64,000 bases of DNA from CAYVMD01 sp964452465 (GTDB taxonomy: Bacteria; Armatimonadota; JACIXR01). Of this stretch, positions 8,587-18,800 are shown one piece after another; the stretch's first letter is position 1; the number at the start of each line of letters is the position of its first letter. The notes under the pieces are model-generated. The model was not told where the DNA came from, ran no database searches, and was given only the letters and a program-made list of their open reading frames with translations. Made by a program: the position numbers and the translations under genes. The stretch spans positions 50,210 through 114,209 of the forward strand of contig CAYVMD010000001.1 of NCBI GenBank assembly GCA_964452465.1, read 5' to 3'.

Positions 8587-9408
8587 ATGGCTTTACCGGT
8601 AGTGGAAATCGGAGGATATAAAGTATCCAAACTGCTTTGTGGGACGAATTGTTTCCTCGGTTTCTCCCACTTCTCTTATGCCAAAGACACCTTCCTCAAG
8701 CGTTACTTCACCGTGGATAGAATAGCGGAGGTATTGGAGGAATGCATGAAGAGGGGAATAAACGGATTAGTCGGTCCCGCCGACCCCAAATTAGCCGAGG
8801 CGCGCAAGATGGTCCAAGATAAAATGGGGCAAAGGCTCATCTGGGTTTCCACCACCTATGGTCATATAGATAAGGAGAAACAACTGGAGGAGATAAGATG
8901 GTTGGCAAAGGAGAAGGCGGAGATCTGTCTCATCCACGCTTCCTTCACTGATAGCCACCTTGTAAGTGGGGAGAGCAAGATCGTCGATATCGAGGACTTG
9001 CTATCCGCTATAAGGGAGGGGGGAATGGTACCGGGCCTCTCGACCCATCGTCCCGAAACAATCCCCACCGCTGATAGGGCGGGCTACGATGTGGAATGCT
9101 ATATCCTCCCCTTGAACTCCATGGGCTTCCTCTGCGCCGTTGAGACGAACTGGCAGGCGGAGGTAATAAAACAAACGAAGAAGCCGGTGGTGGTTATAAA
9201 GCCCTTAGCCTCGGGAAGGCTTATGCCCTACGAGGCTCTCTCCTATGTGCTCGCTAACATCAAGCCCAATGATCCCATCACCATCGGCTTTATGAGCAAG
9301 GAAGAGGTGGAGGAGGATGTAGGGATAGTGGAGATGCTCCTCGAGGGCAAGGGGGAATTGAGGTTGCTCTATTCTCCCAGCAAGTCGGTTGTAGAGGGCA
9401 AGGAATGA
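8587..9408 (+). CDS. TIM-barrel aldo/keto reductase-like protein, function unknown
   Basis: This 273-residue soluble protein lacks a signal peptide and is preceded by an excellent ribosome site (AAAAAAGGAGG). The opening VVEIGGYKVSKLLCGTN resembles the first strand of aldo/keto reductases. The body alternates strands and helices as in a TIM barrel, including ICLIHASFTDSHL and VVVIKPLASGRLMP. The canonical AKR catalytic tetrad and NADP-binding C-terminus are not recognisable, so reductase activity is doubtful. It overlaps the downstream dehydrogenase gene by 4 bp (ATGA), so both probably act in one pathway, perhaps sugar or hydroxy-acid metabolism. Confidence 0.6.
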   Translation: MALPVVEIGGYKVSKLLCGTNCFLGFSHFSYAKDTFLKRYFTVDRIAEVLEECMKRGINGLVGPADPKLAEARKMVQDKMGQRLIWVSTTYGHIDKEKQLEEIRWLAKEKAEICLIHASFTDSHLVSGESKIVDIEDLLSAIREGGMVPGLSTHRPETIPTADRAGYDVECYILPLNSMGFLCAVETNWQAEVIKQTKKPVVVIKPLASGRLMPYEALSYVLANIKPNDPITIGFMSKEEVEEDVGIVEMLLEGKGELRLLYSPSKSVVEGKE

Positions 9409-10319
9409 AGATAGCGATATTCGGAGCGGGAAGGGTAGGAGCTTCCACCGCCTTTGCCCTCCAGATGAGGGGAATAGGCAGGGAGATAGTCCTGGTCGAT
9501 GTGAGGGAGGAGGTGGCGAAGGGGGAAGCGCTGGACCTCCTCCAGGGTTCCCCTGAGGCATATCCCCAAGCCTTCAAGTGGGGAGAGGAGGAAGCGGAAG
9601 GGGCTGATGTGTTCATCGTGACCGCGGGCGTGAGGAGGGAACCCAACGAAAGTAGGCTCTCTTTAATCCAAAGGAACCTGGGCATCTTCCGGGATATCCT
9701 CCTTAAGATCGGGAGATTGAAGAAGGAGGGTTCCCTCCTTATAGTCGTTTCCAATCCTGTGGATGTATTGACCTATTTCGCCCATTTGGAGGGGAACTTC
9801 CCCTCGGGGAAGGTAATAGGTTTAGGTACCCTGCTCGATACCTTGCGCCTGCGCGCTTATCTCGCTTCTTGGCTCAATGTCGATCCCCGCGATGTGAACG
9901 CCATAGTCTTGGGGGAGCATGGAGATTCCATGGTCTTCCCCTTTAGTCTAGCGAGCATAGGAGGGGTACCCCTTCTCTCCTTCCCGGGGGTGAGCGAGGA
10001 GGGATTGAAGGAGATAAGGGAGAAGGTGAGAGGAGCGGGGGCGGAGATGATAAGGCTGAAGGGGGGAGCGGGAACCGCGGTGGGTATGGCGGTGGCGAAA
10101 CTATTAGAGGCGATAGAGAGGGATTCCCGTTCGATGATGCCGGTCTCCACCTATCTCGAGGGCGCCATGACCTTCCGTGATGTCTGCCTCTCCCTTCCCT
10201 GCATGGTAGGTGGGGAGGGGATTCTGCAAGTGATTGAGCCACCTCTGAGGGAGGATGAGATGCTTGCCCTCCGAAACTCCTACGATGCCTTGCGGGGGGT
10301 GCTTGAGAGCCTGAGATAA
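9405..10319 (+). CDS. mdh: LDH-like malate dehydrogenase
   Basis: This is a cytosolic NAD-dependent 2-hydroxyacid dehydrogenase of the L-lactate/malate family, 304 residues. The Rossmann motif is FGAGRVGAS with D32 in LVDV, favouring NAD. Catalytic residues are conserved: R84, N117 in SNPVD, D145 and R148 in GTLLDTLRLR, and H172 in GEHGD. The substrate-specificity position (Gln in lactate, Arg in malate enzymes) is R78 in AGVRREPNES, pointing to oxaloacetate/malate, although the loop is unusual. It is translationally coupled (ATGA) to the TIM-barrel gene before it. A different dicarboxylate or sugar-acid substrate is possible. Confidence 0.85.
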   Translation: MKIAIFGAGRVGASTAFALQMRGIGREIVLVDVREEVAKGEALDLLQGSPEAYPQAFKWGEEEAEGADVFIVTAGVRREPNESRLSLIQRNLGIFRDILLKIGRLKKEGSLLIVVSNPVDVLTYFAHLEGNFPSGKVIGLGTLLDTLRLRAYLASWLNVDPRDVNAIVLGEHGDSMVFPFSLASIGGVPLLSFPGVSEEGLKEIREKVRGAGAEMIRLKGGAGTAVGMAVAKLLEAIERDSRSMMPVSTYLEGAMTFRDVCLSLPCMVGGEGILQVIEPPLREDEMLALRNSYDALRGVLESLR

Positions 10320-10342
10320 ACCTTTCCCAAAGGAGGGATTAA

Positions 10343-13300
10343 ATGAAAGGGTTCGTTTGGTTTGTGGCTTTGCTCTTGGGAGTGATAGCCTGCACTCAAG
10401 AGACAAACAATTACGAGTTAAGGGCGGTCCCAGCACCACATAAGGTCGTCATAGATGGCAAATTAAACGATTGGGACCTTTCAGGCAGGATCCTCATATG
10501 CTACGATGTTAAAAACCTCCTCGATACTCACTCCGCCTACACCTCCGCTATGTACGACGCAAACTACCTCTACTTCGCCTTCCAATTCAAGGATAAAACG
10601 CCCTTGGTCAATCACATCGATCCCAGAACCCAGCCAGGAGAGGGATGGAGGGGGGACGCGGTTCAAATCCGCCTCAAAAGCGATAGGATCTCCCATATCA
10701 CCGCCTGGTATTACACCGACCGAAAGGAGCCCTGCATCCATATCCATTACGGCATGTGGGAGAAAAGCGATCCCGATTATGGGGACCTGGAGGATGCTAT
10801 CTCCGCAGGAGCGAAGATGGCATTCCAGATGGGAAAGGATGGGTATATGCAGGAGATAGCCCTGCCTTGGAAATTGATAACGAAGAGCGGGAAGCCGCCC
10901 AAGCCCGGCGAGGTGTGGAGGTTAGGGATAGAGGTCTTTTGGGGGGCTCCTACGAAAAGTGATTGGCCGGAGCATCGCTACGCCGATGTCGTCAACCCCC
11001 AACTGATGCAGAGGGAGTTCTTCTGGCAGAATCTCAATGCCTGGGGTTCCCTCCGCTTCATGAGCGAGGGGAACCTCCCTCCCTCTCCTTCCCTCCAAAT
11101 CCTCTCCGATATAGAACGCCTGGAGAAGATGGAATACTCCACCAAGGGCCCGGTGCCCATCAAATATACCCTCCCCTACGATGCAGGGGTTACCCTGGTC
11201 ATCGAGAAGCCGGATGGGACAAGGGTGAGAAACCTGATAAGCGATTACCCCCGCAAGAAGGGAACGAACATCGACTATTGGGATCTGACCGACGATAACG
11301 GGAAGTTGCTGGAGCCAGGGGAATATAGGGTAAGGGGGTTGTATCATGGGCCCTTCGATGTCCTTTACGAATTTGCCTATGGCAATCCTGGCAATCCTCC
11401 CTACGATAACTCCAAGGGGACGGGAGGATGGCTCTCCAATCATGCTGAGCCCTTCGCCCTTACCGCGGACAACGAGGCTATCTATGTAGCCTGTCCCTTT
11501 GCCGAGGGTGCTTGTGCGATAATGAGGATGGATTACAACGGTCAACGCCAATGGGGCATACCCAATATAAACGGTGGACCCTTGGCGGTGGGCGATGGTT
11601 ACCTCTATGTCCTGGTGGGTGGCCCTACAATCGCTTGGGGTGGTCCACCCGAGAACGAGGTGGCAATAAGGAGGATAGATGCCAAGACGGGGAGGTTTGC
11701 CCCTTGGGAGGATGGCAAGGATATGCACACCATCGCCACTCTCCCTCCCATAGAAGAATGGTGGAAGCCAAGGCGGCCGGAGGGAGAGGTGGTGGCTAAT
11801 CACGGCTTTAATGCGGATTGGTGTCAAAGACAAACGATGGGGCTCGCCTTGGGTGGAGGGAAACTGTATGCCTCTTTGTATTACGAGGATAAGATCGTCG
11901 TGGTCGACCCCAAGGAGGGCAAGGCGATAGGGGAAATAAGGGTGGAGCGCCCCGCTGGACTTGCTTGTGATGGAGAGGGAAGACTCTATGCGATAAGCGG
12001 GAAGAGGGTCGTTAAAGTAGAAGGAAATGGCAAGATATCGCCAGTGATCACGGAGGGGCTCTCGGCGCCCATAGGGCTTTGTTTGGATTCCGAGGGGAAC
12101 ATTTATGTCTCGGATTGGGGCGAAGCTATGTGCGTTAAGAAGTTCTCTCCGGAGGGAAAGCTCCTCATGTCCATCGGCAAATTGGGCGGTAGATCGTTAA
12201 ACGGCGCCTATGATCCCAATGGAATGTTCCGCCCCTGGGGGATAGCGGTGGATAAGAGAGGGCGCCTTTGGGTGGCGGAATACGATCCCAGCCCTCGTAG
12301 GATCAGCGTCTGGGATGCGAAGAGGGGGGAATTCCTGCGGGAATTCTGTGGGACGACCCATTACGCTGCTATGGGCGCCTTCATAAATCGCCTCAATCCT
12401 AAAATGGCATTCCTCCTTGGCAACATCTGTGAGCTGGATTGGAAGAAGGGGCTCTGGAGGGTTACCGGCACTTTGCATCGTCCCACTGCTCCCAACGACC
12501 TATTCTACATAGGTGGGGACCAAAGGATGGAGGTTGTGAATTACAAAGGACGCAACCTCCTTATCGCCAATACCGGTTTCACCACCATAATCGCGGAATT
12601 GCACGATACCTATGCCCGTCCCCTCTGCGCTATGGGTTGGCTCTATGAACTCTATACGGTGGGGGCAGAATGGCCGGAGATCATCCTCAAGAACCTAACG
12701 GATAGTCCCGAAAGATTGGAGGAATTGAAGAAGAAGCATCCTAGGGCGTTCAATGGATTAGGCGCCCCATACCCAGATGTTTCCTCCATGCTTAACGAGC
12801 CCGATGTGAGGAGCATCTACCTTTGGATAGACGAGAACGGCGATGGATTGGTGGACGAGAGGGAGATCAGGTTCTTCCAAGGGAACGAGAGGGGAAGCGA
12901 GTTGGGAGGATTGAGGCTTTGGGGAAGGGGTTGGCAGAATGCTTACGATGCGGATTTGAACCTCTACTTCTTCGGTCCCAGCCAGGATTGGAAACGGCTC
13001 ATGGGCTGGAAACTGCCCCTCAAGGGATGGAACACCGTGGGGGCGCCCATCTATGATGTGAGGGAAGCGAAGAAGATAGTGGACATGCCCTTCGGCGGAT
13101 GGGGAGATTCCTTCAGTTGGGCTAATAGGGAAGGGAAGGTCCTCATAGGGGATAACCCCATGACGATGTTCTCCTCCGATGGCAAATTGCTGTGGACATA
13201 TCCCAATCCCTGGCCGGGCGTACATGGCTCCCACACCGCCCCCAAGGCCAAGCGGGGGAGGATAATCGGACCTCTCTTCGTTTGCGGATCGGCGGATGTG

Positions 13301-14383
13301 GAGGGATTGGGGGAGGTCTTCGCTTTGAGGGGCAATCTGGGGGAAACTTACCTAATGACTATAGACGGGCTATTCATCACCACCCTCTTTCGGGATTGTA
13401 GGAGCGCCCCCGATGCTCTGCCGGATGAGCCAAGGCGGGGAATGAGCATAAAGGACTGCACCGCTGGCGGGGAGCCCTTCAATGGCAATTTCTTTAGGAG
13501 CCCCTTGGATGGCAATTACTATCTGGAGGGACCGGTGGGGAGTTGCCGGGAGGCATCGGTCGTGGCAAGGGTAGTGGGCTTGGATACGATTAAGCGTCTA
13601 TCCACCCAAAAGATGGTGGTGGGACAGAAGGAATATGCCGAGGCGGAGAAGCTTTACAGGGAGCGGGTTAAGGAAGAAGCGCGGAGGAAAGTTGTGTATA
13701 TTGCCAGGATGAAGAAGGAGGTAAAGGAGATCCCCTCCCATGAGGATTTCGATTGGGCGGATCGCCGAATTGCGAGTTGGAGTTACGATGAAAACCATTC
13801 CGTTTGGAGGGCTACTTGGACCTACGACGATAAGAACCTCTATGTAGCCTTCCAGGGAATAAAGGACGAGACGCCAATGATAAATAACGGTGGGGATTGG
13901 CAACTCCTCTTCAAGAGTGGCGATGCCCTGGTACTCGAGCTTCGCACCGTCCCCAACGAAGATTCATCCGAGGTCATTCCGGGCGATATAAGGCTACTCT
14001 TCAGCGTCTTTCAGGGTAAACCCATAGCGATCCTCTATAATTACAAGGTTCCGGGGACGAAACAGCCTCACCGTTTCTCCTCTCCTGTGGGTACGACATT
14101 GATAGACGAGGTTAAGGTTTTGGAGAACGCCAAGGTGGTCTTCGATAGAGGAGGGGATAGCTACAGCGCCAGAATAGTCGTCCCTTTGGCGGATATAAAC
14201 TTCAAGCCCGTGCGGGACAAATACTATAGGGGAGACTTCGGCGTCATCTACTCCGACAAGTTGGGCAGGGTGAACGAACTCAGGATGTTCTGGTGCAATC
14301 CCTTGGGAGCGCTCGTCACCGATGTCTGCCAGGAATCCCAGATACTCCCCGCCTATTGGGGCAAATTCCAAGTGGAGGAGTGA
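10343..14383 (+). CDS. large lipoprotein: CBM9-like, FlgD-like, NHL beta-propeller, EF-hand, CBM9-like
   Basis: This is a 1346-residue exported protein. The N-terminus MKGFVWFVALLLGVIACTQ has a lipobox (VIAC), with lipidation predicted at C17. Residues about 28-200 are a CBM9-like/DOMON domain (VVIDGKLNDWDLSG, DANYLYFAFQFKDK). About 255-340 is a FlgD-like Ig fold. About 350-720 is an NHL-type propeller (GLCLDSEGNIYVSDWG, GIAVDKRGRLWVAEYD). A single EF-hand DENGDGLVDERE sits at 830-841. A second CBM9-like domain closes the protein (about 1150-1340, DDKNLYVAFQGIKDE). No catalytic site is seen; it probably binds glycan at the cell surface. It opens the long + strand cluster, with a good ribosome site (AAAGGAGGG). 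Confidence 0.78.
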   Translation: MKGFVWFVALLLGVIACTQETNNYELRAVPAPHKVVIDGKLNDWDLSGRILICYDVKNLLDTHSAYTSAMYDANYLYFAFQFKDKTPLVNHIDPRTQPGEGWRGDAVQIRLKSDRISHITAWYYTDRKEPCIHIHYGMWEKSDPDYGDLEDAISAGAKMAFQMGKDGYMQEIALPWKLITKSGKPPKPGEVWRLGIEVFWGAPTKSDWPEHRYADVVNPQLMQREFFWQNLNAWGSLRFMSEGNLPPSPSLQILSDIERLEKMEYSTKGPVPIKYTLPYDAGVTLVIEKPDGTRVRNLISDYPRKKGTNIDYWDLTDDNGKLLEPGEYRVRGLYHGPFDVLYEFAYGNPGNPPYDNSKGTGGWLSNHAEPFALTADNEAIYVACPFAEGACAIMRMDYNGQRQWGIPNINGGPLAVGDGYLYVLVGGPTIAWGGPPENEVAIRRIDAKTGRFAPWEDGKDMHTIATLPPIEEWWKPRRPEGEVVANHGFNADWCQRQTMGLALGGGKLYASLYYEDKIVVVDPKEGKAIGEIRVERPAGLACDGEGRLYAISGKRVVKVEGNGKISPVITEGLSAPIGLCLDSEGNIYVSDWGEAMCVKKFSPEGKLLMSIGKLGGRSLNGAYDPNGMFRPWGIAVDKRGRLWVAEYDPSPRRISVWDAKRGEFLREFCGTTHYAAMGAFINRLNPKMAFLLGNICELDWKKGLWRVTGTLHRPTAPNDLFYIGGDQRMEVVNYKGRNLLIANTGFTTIIAELHDTYARPLCAMGWLYELYTVGAEWPEIILKNLTDSPERLEELKKKHPRAFNGLGAPYPDVSSMLNEPDVRSIYLWIDENGDGLVDEREIRFFQGNERGSELGGLRLWGRGWQNAYDADLNLYFFGPSQDWKRLMGWKLPLKGWNTVGAPIYDVREAKKIVDMPFGGWGDSFSWANREGKVLIGDNPMTMFSSDGKLLWTYPNPWPGVHGSHTAPKAKRGRIIGPLFVCGSADVEGLGEVFALRGNLGETYLMTIDGLFITTLFRDCRSAPDALPDEPRRGMSIKDCTAGGEPFNGNFFRSPLDGNYYLEGPVGSCREASVVARVVGLDTIKRLSTQKMVVGQKEYAEAEKLYRERVKEEARRKVVYIARMKKEVKEIPSHEDFDWADRRIASWSYDENHSVWRATWTYDDKNLYVAFQGIKDETPMINNGGDWQLLFKSGDALVLELRTVPNEDSSEVIPGDIRLLFSVFQGKPIAILYNYKVPGTKQPHRFSSPVGTTLIDEVKVLENAKVVFDRGGDSYSARIVVPLADINFKPVRDKYYRGDFGVIYSDKLGRVNELRMFWCNPLGALVTDVCQESQILPAYWGKFQVEE

Positions 14384-14388
14384 GGGTT

Positions 14389-15492
14389 ATGGGGAGGAAG
14401 TGGCTCTTGATGGGATTGGGATTGGTTTGGCATCTGACCTTCGGGGTTGGTCAATGGCAGGGCACTACCTATCCTCCCTCTCGAGGGAAGTTGGAACCGC
14501 CCTCCCGCTTCCTCCTCACCGATACGGGAAATGTGGGAGGAGGCTGCGGTAGAGGGGATCCGCATTTCCACCTTTCCGATGTGGATTTCGTCAACTTAAG
14601 CGAGGGTTGGAGTTGCGGATATGGAGGAGTGTTCGTTACCAAGGATGGAGGGCTCACCTGGGAGAGGAAGAAGCCCCCGGGCGATTGGATAAGGATAAGG
14701 GTGGTAAGACCGGGCGAGGTGTTCCTTTTGGAGGGGCATCATCCTGGAGGAAGGGGAAGGGTTTTCCTTTGGCATACGACGGATGGTGGAGCGAATTGGG
14801 AGAAGGTGGGGGAATTGGGGGATAGGTTGAGCGGATATTGGGATATGTTTTTCCGGGGCAAGGAGGGCTGGATAATCTGCGGATGGAATCCCTCCTTTCA
14901 TACCTCGGATGGGGGCAGGAGTTGGCAGGAGGTTTACTTCGATAACCTCATTGGACAAGCCTTCAAGATAGCCGTCCCCGCCGATGTCAAGAGTAATGGA
15001 GGATATGTGGTCTATGTGTGGGGAGCTGCCGATCAAGGGGGAAAGTGGGTGGCGAGGTTGGTGAAGAGCGAGAATGGAGGAAAGACCTGGAGGATGCTCA
15101 AGCTTCCCGAGGAGATGCCAGCCACATTGTGGGTGGCTATGTGCTTTCCCACCAGCAGGATGGGCTGGATCGGTTTAGAGAGGGGGAGGCTTCTCTTCAC
15201 GAAGGATGGAGGGAAGAGTTGGGAATGGTTGCAATTACCCACGGAAAGGCGGGTGGTGGCCCTTTGGATGGACCAATGCGGACACGGCTTCGCCTCAATA
15301 GACAACAGCGATATCTATCACCTAACTGATTGCTTATACGAGACCCACGATTATGGGAGGACCTGGCAGGCGGTATTGAGCGGTTACAAGCATTTCAATG
15401 CATTCGTCTCCCTGGGTCCCGGCTATTTCTGGGCGGTGGGTCAACTTCCCAGCGTGGTGCCCGTGGACATAGTGGCGATCCTACAAAGGTAA
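14389..15492 (+). CDS. secreted Asp-box (BNR/Ycf48-like) beta-propeller protein
   Basis: The start is set at the ATG 14389, 5 bp after the previous stop, because GGAGGAG precedes it and MGRKWLLMGLGLVWHLTFG makes a signal peptide. The upstream extension is overlap with the previous gene. The 367-residue protein carries repeated Asp-box motifs: TKDGGLTWE, TTDGGANWE, TSDGGRSWQ, SENGGKTWR, TKDGGKSWE and HDYGRTWQ. These are spaced about 50 residues apart and fit a six- or seven-bladed propeller. Such proteins resemble sialidase propellers and photosystem assembly factor Ycf48, but sialidase catalytic residues are not evident. A binding or scaffold role beside the CBM9 lipoprotein is inferred. Confidence 0.78.
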   Translation: MGRKWLLMGLGLVWHLTFGVGQWQGTTYPPSRGKLEPPSRFLLTDTGNVGGGCGRGDPHFHLSDVDFVNLSEGWSCGYGGVFVTKDGGLTWERKKPPGDWIRIRVVRPGEVFLLEGHHPGGRGRVFLWHTTDGGANWEKVGELGDRLSGYWDMFFRGKEGWIICGWNPSFHTSDGGRSWQEVYFDNLIGQAFKIAVPADVKSNGGYVVYVWGAADQGGKWVARLVKSENGGKTWRMLKLPEEMPATLWVAMCFPTSRMGWIGLERGRLLFTKDGGKSWEWLQLPTERRVVALWMDQCGHGFASIDNSDIYHLTDCLYETHDYGRTWQAVLSGYKHFNAFVSLGPGYFWAVGQLPSVVPVDIVAILQR

Positions 15493-15560
15493 GAACGGAG
15501 GAAATTCACCTTCCTATCATGAACACTCTTTTGATGCTTTCCCCCAAGCGCTATCATCTC

Positions 15561-15591
15561 TATTTACCCTTGCCTTTCCTCAAGGTAAAAC
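15561..15591 (+). repeat. 31-bp direct repeat, copy A
   Basis: This copy matches copy B at 15766-15796 in about 27 of 31 positions by eye, 205 bp apart. It can also fold (TTTAC-C-CTTG against CAAG-GTAAA, loop of 8), so it may act as a weak terminator for the Asp-box gene. Function is unknown. Confidence 0.65.
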
Positions 15592-15765
15592 CTAACTGGA
15601 ACAAGTCGGACACTAGAACGAAGGGAGCGTGTCCTTATCGTTTGTCTTCGGCAAACGAGTTTGCGCCAATATCCAAATGGATCTCCTACCCCTATCTTAG
15701 AGGGGATCTTTATAAGGAACAAAATCTTTTCCAATCCAATAGAGTATTTTGAGGAAGCGAAATCT

Positions 15766-15796
15766 TATTTACCCTTTCCTTTCCTCAAAATAAAAT
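15766..15796 (+). repeat. 31-bp direct repeat, copy B
   Basis: This is the second copy of the repeat at 15561. The changes in this copy (GG to AA, G to T) weaken the hairpin that copy A can form, so conservation is of sequence rather than fold. It lies about 50 bp before the next start codon. Confidence 0.65.
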
Positions 15797-15846
15797 CAAT
15801 TTAAGTGGAAAGAATTCCGGATGATTTCTAAGGGAGGTTGGGAGAG

Positions 15847-18800
15847 ATGAAATTATTTACACTTTTACGAATATCTCTGTTCTCGTTAGGGAAATGTAAG
15901 CCTAAAGAGGCTTATGGCAGGAGAAGTTTGGTGATGGTTTCCCTGGTGGCAATGGCTTTGGGGAGAGCCTTTGGACAGTTCCTCTTCTTCCTTCCCGAGC
16001 CAAGGAGCGCCTTTTGGCAGAACGAATCCATTCCCCTTGTCATCTACGCGCAGACTCCCCTAAATTCCGCCATCAAAGTATCCGCGGTGGCTCCGGGGCA
16101 GGAGGGGATAACCCTTTGGGAGGGGAAGCTTTCCCTTCTAGCGGGGGGAAGCAAGGTGTGGGAGCTTCCCCCCTACACCCTTCGCCCTGGTAGATACAAA
16201 TTGGTAGCGGAGGCGGAGGGGATAAGGAGAGAGACGGAGATAACCATAGCTGATCCCGTATTGGATACTCTCTTCCTCTTTGGGCTGACTGGCTCCCCCC
16301 AAGTGAATGCCCAAGTGGGTTCCTCTTGGCTCCCCATGATAGATCTCTATAACTTCGCCAAGGTAGACGACCGGGGCGAGTTCCTGCCCGATCCCTTTCT
16401 GCCCTCTCAAATGGAAAGGGGATTCGAGAGCGCCATTCTCCATAATTTCGTGGGGATGATCTGGCAAGGGCTTTGGAGCGGTTATGTCATTCATCAGCCC
16501 TTCGATTACAACGCCTCATACCTCGATCCAGCGGTTTGGGAAGCAGCGATGCAAATGGCGGAATTGGGAGCCCAAAGGGCGCGTAGGTTCGCCCAAACGG
16601 TGGTCACCTTAGGAGCGATGGACGAGCCGGGCTTGAATTATGGCGTGGTGCAAGAGGGGAAGTTCACGGGGCAAATCATGACTCTCTTTCCCGATGGGTT
16701 CGTCCGTTCCGCTTACGAGGGGGCGACGGGTAAACCTCTCCTTCCCGACCCCAGGACTCTTCCTGATGATGAGTGGCTCCGATGGTTTCGCTGGCGGGCA
16801 GGGATAATTCCCCAATTCATGTCCCAGGCGAAAGCCCACTTCAGCCGCATACCAAGCGATATCCTCTGGGGGCAGGATGCCTACGCCTCCCACGCCTTGA
16901 ACGACGGTACCCATCCCTTCCATCAGTCTCCTAACGATATACCCGTCACCCATACCTTCATGTTCTGGCGAGGTGCCTGCGAGCAGGATTGGAACCTCCT
17001 CCTGGAAAGATGTGGCTTCCGCCATTCCCGTTGCCATTTCGCCTCCAACACCAACTACTTCGTCCTCAATAACCCCGACGAAAGGGACCTTGCTGATATC
17101 GCCACCAATTATCTCATCATGGATGGGGTGGGGATGCTCTGGCACCTCAATTACAGGGAAGCGAATAACTTCCGGGATTCCTTCCGAAGGCTTCGTCGCT
17201 TTGGCACCTTCATCGATAATACCCTTCCCGCTACGCCCCCCATTGGGGTCCTCTTCTCCTTCACCGAGGGGGCACTGCGCCTAAAGGACACGATCGATAA
17301 GGACAACGACGCCATCTATCGGACCTCCTTTGCCTATGCCTACGCCTGCTATGCAGCGGTGCACACCCTTAGGCGCTTCGGCTATCTTTGCGACCTAATC
17401 CACGAGGACGAATTGCCCAAGGGCGGTTTGAGGGGAAGGAGAGCTATTCTCCTCACCGGCGTGCGCCATCGCCTTCCAGGGGAGGTGGTGAGGGAATTGG
17501 ATTCCTTCCTCCGCCAAGGAGGGATGCTCCTCCTGGATGAGGGTTGTGAGCCCTCCGTGCTCGGATTAGGAAAGGAGGCGCTCGCCCAGGTGAAGAGGCT
17601 GTCGGTGGATTTCGGCGCATTTTGGAACTGGATCCAGGAGAGGGAGAAAAGAAGTGGCGAATTGTTGAAGGAAGGGAGGTATGCGGAGGCAACAGCTTTA
17701 ACAAATCAGTGGGAGAGCGATGCCTGGTTGGATAGAATGGCTGATGCCCTTGCGGAACCCCTGCGTAGGTTTCTCGGTCCTCCCCATCTCGAGCGATCCT
17801 CAAGGGGGATAATAGGAGGGCTTTGGAGGAGCGGGGAGGGGTATTACATCTGCCTCTTGAACGATGTCCAATCACCGCCTGAGAAGCCCACGGTAAGGGT
17901 GGAGGTGGAGGGAAAGGAGGTTATGGTTTATCCTGCCTCTTCTTGGGGAGAGGCTAATGGGGTGGAAATCAAGTTCAACTTCCTCTCCAAGCCCGCTGTT
18001 GTTTACCTTGTGGAGGGCAGGAACTGGGACAAGGTGCGAGAGACGAGGATATCCCCCGGCGAGAAAGTGGTCTGGGACTTCCAACCCACGGAGATGAAGA
18101 TCGTGAGCCTTTTGCCCGCTCCCATCTCCGCGGTAGTTGTGCAATGCGAGCTATCCAAGCCCTCCCCGAATCCTCCTCTTCCTCGCTCCATCGCCCAATG
18201 GGTTTGGTGGCGTCAGCACCTTTTCTCCGATGCTCCTCGCTCTTTGAGGGTGAGGGCGGAGGTGAGGGATGAGAAGGGGAGGAGGATCAAGTGCGCCCTA
18301 CCCTTAAAGGTAACCGTATGGGGACCTGGTGGAGAGATGGTTCATGCCCTCTTCCGTTCCACTAACGAGGAAGGGATCTACGAGGAGGTGCTTCCCCTCT
18401 CCCCAGGGGAGAAAGGGAGTTGGAGGATAGAGGTGGAGGAACTCTTCTCCCTGAAGAGGGCGGAGGTAGGGGTCTCGGTTGGAAAGGAAACGCCCCAGTT
18501 AAGGGAAGCTCCGGAGGTGCAGATATACGATGAGCCTGCTATAAAGGCTCTTCTTCGTTCTCGCCGTCCCATCACCATTGCCTATGGTAGCTCTGCCACA
18601 CCTGAGGAGAAGGCTCTTGCACATGCTTTAGGTAAGGCTCTGGAAAGAAAAGGGGTGAAGGTGGATATCCAGGAGGAGGGAAGGCTTTGGAGGAAGGAGC
18701 GCTATCCGATAATCTTTCCCGCCTACGAGAGGAAGGGGGAGGTATGGGTCGATTTGAGCGTGGAAGAAAGGGAGAAGAGGAGGAAGGAGTGGGATAGGTT

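Larger units (their letters stand above)
15493..15846. other. 354-bp non-coding stretch with repeats and hairpins
   Basis: No credible gene is present. It holds two copies of a 31-bp direct repeat (15561 and 15766) and a GGACAC/GTGTCC inverted repeat (15608-15613 with 15629-15634). It also holds a perfect 7-bp hairpin TCGTTTG/CAAACGA (15638-15658) and, at the end, the ribosome site GGGAGG for the next gene. The open frame crossing 15330-15752 is not protein-like. Confidence 0.7.

Noticed and set aside
15330..15752. 140-codon + strand frame reaching into the 15.5-kb gap
   Set aside because: Half of it overlaps the Asp-box propeller gene in another frame and the rest crosses hairpins and repeats; no ribosome site and no protein-like pattern.
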